This document shows positions 60,991 through 64,000 of a stretch of DNA of 64,000 nucleotides, piece by piece (the stretch's first letter is position 1; each line of letters begins with the position of its first letter). Below the pieces are notes generated by a model, which saw only the letters and a list, made by a program, of their open reading frames with translations, had not been told where the DNA came from and made no database searches. The position numbers and the translations under genes are program-made. This stretch comes from Sipunculus nudus (lineage: Eukaryota; Annelida; Sipuncula; Golfingiida; Sipunculidae): contig CM049322.1 in assembly GCA_026874595.1 (NCBI GenBank), positions 2,777,900 through 2,841,899 of the forward strand, read 5' to 3'.

Positions 60991-61068
60991 GTTGCGACCA
61001 CTACTGTAATAACGTTCACTATTGTAATAATGATTACAAAAGTGGTTAGTAAGGGCCCGTTTTTTTTC
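60991..61068. repeat. Partial copy of the CACTATTGTAATAA repeat
   Basis: CCACTACTGTAATAACG, TTCACTATTGTAATAATG and an inverted ACAAAAGTGGTTAG form a degraded inverted element next to the gag relic. Confidence 0.6.
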
Positions 61069-61153
61069 CAACCACTATTGTAATAACGGTCACTATTGTA
61101 CTTATTGCAAATGCAGCCACTATTATAATAACTTTCTATTACAATAGTGGTTG
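61069..61153. mobile_element. 85-bp miniature inverted-repeat element
   Basis: Starts CAACCACTATTGTAATAA and ends with ATTACAATAGTGGTTG, perfect inverted ends of about 16 bp, with inner copies of GGTCACTATTG. Confidence 0.7.
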
Positions 61154-61321
61154 ATGGTACATGCGGAAATTTTTCCCAGATTCGTCGAGATTCTTCCAAA
61201 TGAATGATATTCCCCGAAAGAAATCCCACACAATTCATACTCAGTCTCCCCAGAACGCATCAGTTTGTATTTTATATGTTATCACACTAGTGAACTTTAT
61301 AACATTAGTGACCGTGTCAAG

Positions 61322-62040
61322 AAACCACTATTGTAAAAACGGTCACTATTGCAATAAAAACTAGCAGCCACTTTTATCTCACCACTGAAGAAATAATTCT
61401 ATCATCATTCATCTTGAAATGTCACCATTGTTTTATATTTGTATTCAAGTCTAAAATGCTGCAGAATTGTAGTATTCCAAACGTTATAATATACTCTTAT
61501 ACATCAATATTTATACCAATCAGCAAAAGTTATTACAATAGTAAACGTTTTTACAATAGTGACTGGTTCGCGCAACCGCTATTGTAATAACGGTCCCTAT
61601 TATAATAAAAAACTATTGGCCACTTTTATCTCAACACTGAAGAAATAATTCTATTATTGTTCATCTTGAAACGCACCATTGTTTTATATCTGTGTTCAGG
61701 TCTAAAATGCTGGGAATTATAGTATTCCAGCCGTTTTAATCCACATATACGTTATTAATTATACCTATAACGAAATTTATGACAATATTCAACTTTTTTC
61801 AATAGTGACCGGGTCGTGCAACCATTATTGTAATAACGGTCACTTACTTTTATCCTGCCCCTGAAGAAATGGTTCCCTAATCGTAATTCGTTCATCTTGA
61901 AATGCCACCATTGTTTTATATTTGTGTTAAAGTGTAGTGCTGGGGATTATAGTATTCCAGACGTTGTAATCCAGTCTGGCGTCATTAATTAACATATAAC
62001 GAAATGAATAAAAATAAAAGTTTAGGAACCTTTATTATTC
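61322..62040 (+). repeat. Three tandem units of about 250 bp with inverted-repeat ends
   Basis: Units begin at 61322, 61573 and 61819 (251 and 246 bp). Each opens with CTATTGTAATAACGGTC, contains CTGAAGAAAT, TTCATCTTGAAA and TAGTATTCCA blocks, and (first two) closes with ACAATAGTGAC, the inverse of the opening. Head-to-tail tandem copies of a MITE-like element are unusual. No coding capacity. Confidence 0.8.
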
Positions 62041-62819
62041 AGAATACATTAACAGTCCTCTCATACGTTTATATTTATGCCAGAAACGGTATTTATTACA
62101 TCAGTGACAGCTATTGCAATATTGAAGGCGAATAGTTCGTCCCATTTTTAATGTTAAAATTTGAGTTCTTTTTTAATTGTGTGATCTGGGATTTTCATTT
62201 TTGTTTCGTTCCACGCTGAGTCAACTTTTTCTCGCTATCTTTAACTATACTATCGTTGTAAGTGAAATGCAATTGTAACAGTGAATGAAATATTTAACTA
62301 AAAAATGTCCACCTAACTTTCTCACACGGCTACAGGGAATGTGAGAATGCGTATTATGTTGTAATATATTGCACTTAAATGTAAATATAGTGTAAGTAAT
62401 TTAGAAATCTTTTATCGAATCAGGAAATAAACGAAGAATCCAGATAAACCTTATTGGCTGAGGAGACTCATTAGATTTATCTGGTGTAGGGAGTTGCTGG
62501 AGGAAAAACTTAACCCTTATAAGACATACAATACATGTATCTATCTCTCTGGGAAATTTCTTTGTCAGTTTTTGAAATTAATGAGGGCAGATTTTATGAG
62601 GCCTGAAAATAAGATACATAACATGATCGAATCCACTGCGACATGAAAAAGGGAGAAATGTGTCTCTTTGCTAAGTAAATAGATTGAGCAGTCGTAGAAT
62701 TAAAACAAATTAATTCACCAAAGAATATACAAAGGAAAATTTGATCTCTTGAAAAGATCTAGTATGTCCCCTGCCTGGTGTGGATATAGCTGGGAAAAAA
62801 GTGAACACCTATATGAAAT
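62041..62819. other. Non-coding stretch, no gene seen
   Basis: AT-rich sequence. CCAGATAAA (62440) and TTTATCTGG (62476) form a short inverted pair. Nothing else recognised. Confidence 0.5.
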
Positions 62820-63405
62820 TTGAGATGGGTCAATGTCACCCACCAAGTTTACTGTGAGCTTGAAAACTGCATCAAGTTCATCCATATTCGAAATTGACCA
62901 AGCCCTTCATGAAGTAGGTCAATGCTGCTAGTTTGGTGACTGTGCTTCGAATTCTTTTTGAATTATTGCATTACATTTTTACATTATTGCCTCTGTGACC
63001 TTGAAAAATATTTCAAGGTCACCATTATTCGAAATCGAATTAGCCCTTGATAAGACACATCAATGCTGCAAGTACGATGGTTGTAACTGAAACTCTTTTG
63101 ACTTTTTGCGTAAAATCATTTTAGCATTATCGCCGCTGTGACCATGAAAAATGCGTCAAGGTCATATATGTTCGAATTTGACGAAGCCACTGATAAGATG
63201 CTTTAAAACCGCAAATTTGGTAACTGTACCTAAATTTTTTTTCCGGCTATTGTGTTAACATCAGTTTAGCATAATCGACTTTGTGATCTTTAAAAATGTG
63301 TCATGGTCATTCATGTCTTAGCCCCTGATTAGATGTATCAATGCTGCAAGTTTGGTGCTTTACTTCAAATTCTTTTTAATATTTTGCGTTACCATCTTAT
63401 CTGTG
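62820..63405 (+). repeat. Degenerate tandem repeat, about 160-180-bp unit
   Basis: Phrases TGTGACCTTGAAAAAT, TCAAGGTCA, TTCGAAATTGAC, GCCCTTGATAAGA, ATCAATGCTGCAAGTTTGGTG and TTGCGTTA repeat about four times (anchors near 62847, 62995, 63136 and 63281). Confidence 0.8.
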
Positions 63406-63480
63406 ACGGACGGACGGATGGCACGACGGAAAGACGGACGGACGCTGACCATTTCTATGTGCCCCGCAAACTGAGGCGGC
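63406..63480 (+). repeat. GACGG-rich repeat end
   Basis: GACGGACGGACGG-type tract followed by a block ending GCAAACTGAGGCGGCTGGGG. It closes the 62820-63405 repeat the way GACGG tracts close the composite repeats elsewhere in the window. Confidence 0.65.
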
Positions 63481-63868
63481 TGGGGATAATAATAATCCAA
63501 CCATAGGGGACGTTGTCAAGTAGACCCACGGGGCCATGCCCCCAGCCCCGGTCCTCCCGTTCGGTACTACCCGTTATCCGGGATTTCACTTCGCCTAAAC
63601 ATACAATTCTTGTTCTGTTGACACTGATGTCAGTTCACATGCAGATACATTGGGTTACATCCTTAGGATGAAATATTAGAGGTTGCCAGAAGATAATCCA
63701 GAAAACTTTGGCCCCATGACTTATTAGACAGTTGAGGTGTCTGTGAAACATGTAGGCATTGCAAATGCAGTAATAAAATATTATTTATCGATAACTCTAC
63801 ACAGCAAATATATTTAAATATATTTTTATTTCTTTATCTACAAAGGTTCTATTGGAATTAAAATATTA
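63481..63868. other. Spacer, nothing recognised
   Basis: GC-richer at 63510-63600, then AT-rich. No gene. Confidence 0.45.
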
Positions 63869-63869
63869 G

Positions 63870-63904
<35 letters not shown>
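63869..63904. repeat. (TA)n(TG)n compound microsatellite
   Basis: TATATATATATG followed by about twelve GT dinucleotides. Downstream, GGTACAAAT (63908) and ATTTGTACC (63965) form an inverted pair at the window edge. Confidence 0.9.
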
Positions 63905-64000
63905 TATGGTACAAATGTCGAACTGGTATGACTTGCAATAGTACCAACCCAGATTGCAATCGGGATTTGTACCAATGAAAGTCCCAATTGTGATCTTTAC

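Noticed and set aside
60991-61238. Extended N-terminus of the minus-strand gag frame
   Set aside because: This part translates the CACTATTGTAATAA inverted-repeat elements, not retroelement protein.

Overview
This is eukaryotic DNA: AT-rich, intron-containing, dense in interspersed and tandem repeats, with no operons or bacterial-style gene packing. A NACHT-LRR gene of invertebrate type, mollusc-style interspersed repeats (units carrying GTGACCTTGACCTTTGACC, heads with CCATGGGTC, tails with CAGCTGAGCTAAAA, GACGGACGG stretches) and Ty3/gypsy relics suggest a lophotrochozoan, most likely a bivalve mollusc. That assignment is inference; no marker gene here proves it.

One host gene is supported, on the minus strand. 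Its last visible exon (18154 down to 16142) encodes a P-loop NACHT NTPase followed by leucine-rich repeats and a stop. A second, short exon was found by reading splice sites at 38224-38004. It encodes the segment that precedes NACHT in invertebrate NLR-like proteins, and its phase-0 donor matches the phase-0 acceptor of the NACHT exon. The gene therefore has a 19.85-kb intron. About 10 kb of that intron is four related minisatellite arrays built around CTACATCACACA (22.3-28.4, 28.8-30.7, 32.95-34.9 and 36.8-37.0 kb), with higher-order repeats of about 1558 bp and 204 bp. The 5' exons are probably beyond the right edge.

Region 1-16 kb is downstream of the gene and holds no supportable gene. 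It has a 1.26-kb non-autonomous DNA transposon with TA duplications (2185-3439), a 93-bp foldback, long (TA)n tracts, C/G homopolymer runs and small dispersed repeats.

Region 38.3-47 kb and 53.2-56.1 kb is a mosaic of composite interspersed repeats carrying many nuclear-receptor-like half sites. A 5.35-kb LTR retrotransposon (47798-53148, LTRs of about 615 bp, ATAA target duplication) sits between them. Its RT/RNase H look Ty3/gypsy-like, but its integrase lies upstream of RT, the order known from Gmr1-like elements; it is broken by frameshifts, deletions and a lost catalytic Asp. A second, older Ty3/gypsy relic lies on the minus strand (about 58.5-61.0 kb) with most of its integrase deleted. 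Next to it are short inverted-repeat elements and a three-copy tandem of about 250-bp units (61.3-62.0 kb). The right end carries another degenerate tandem repeat (62.8-63.4 kb).
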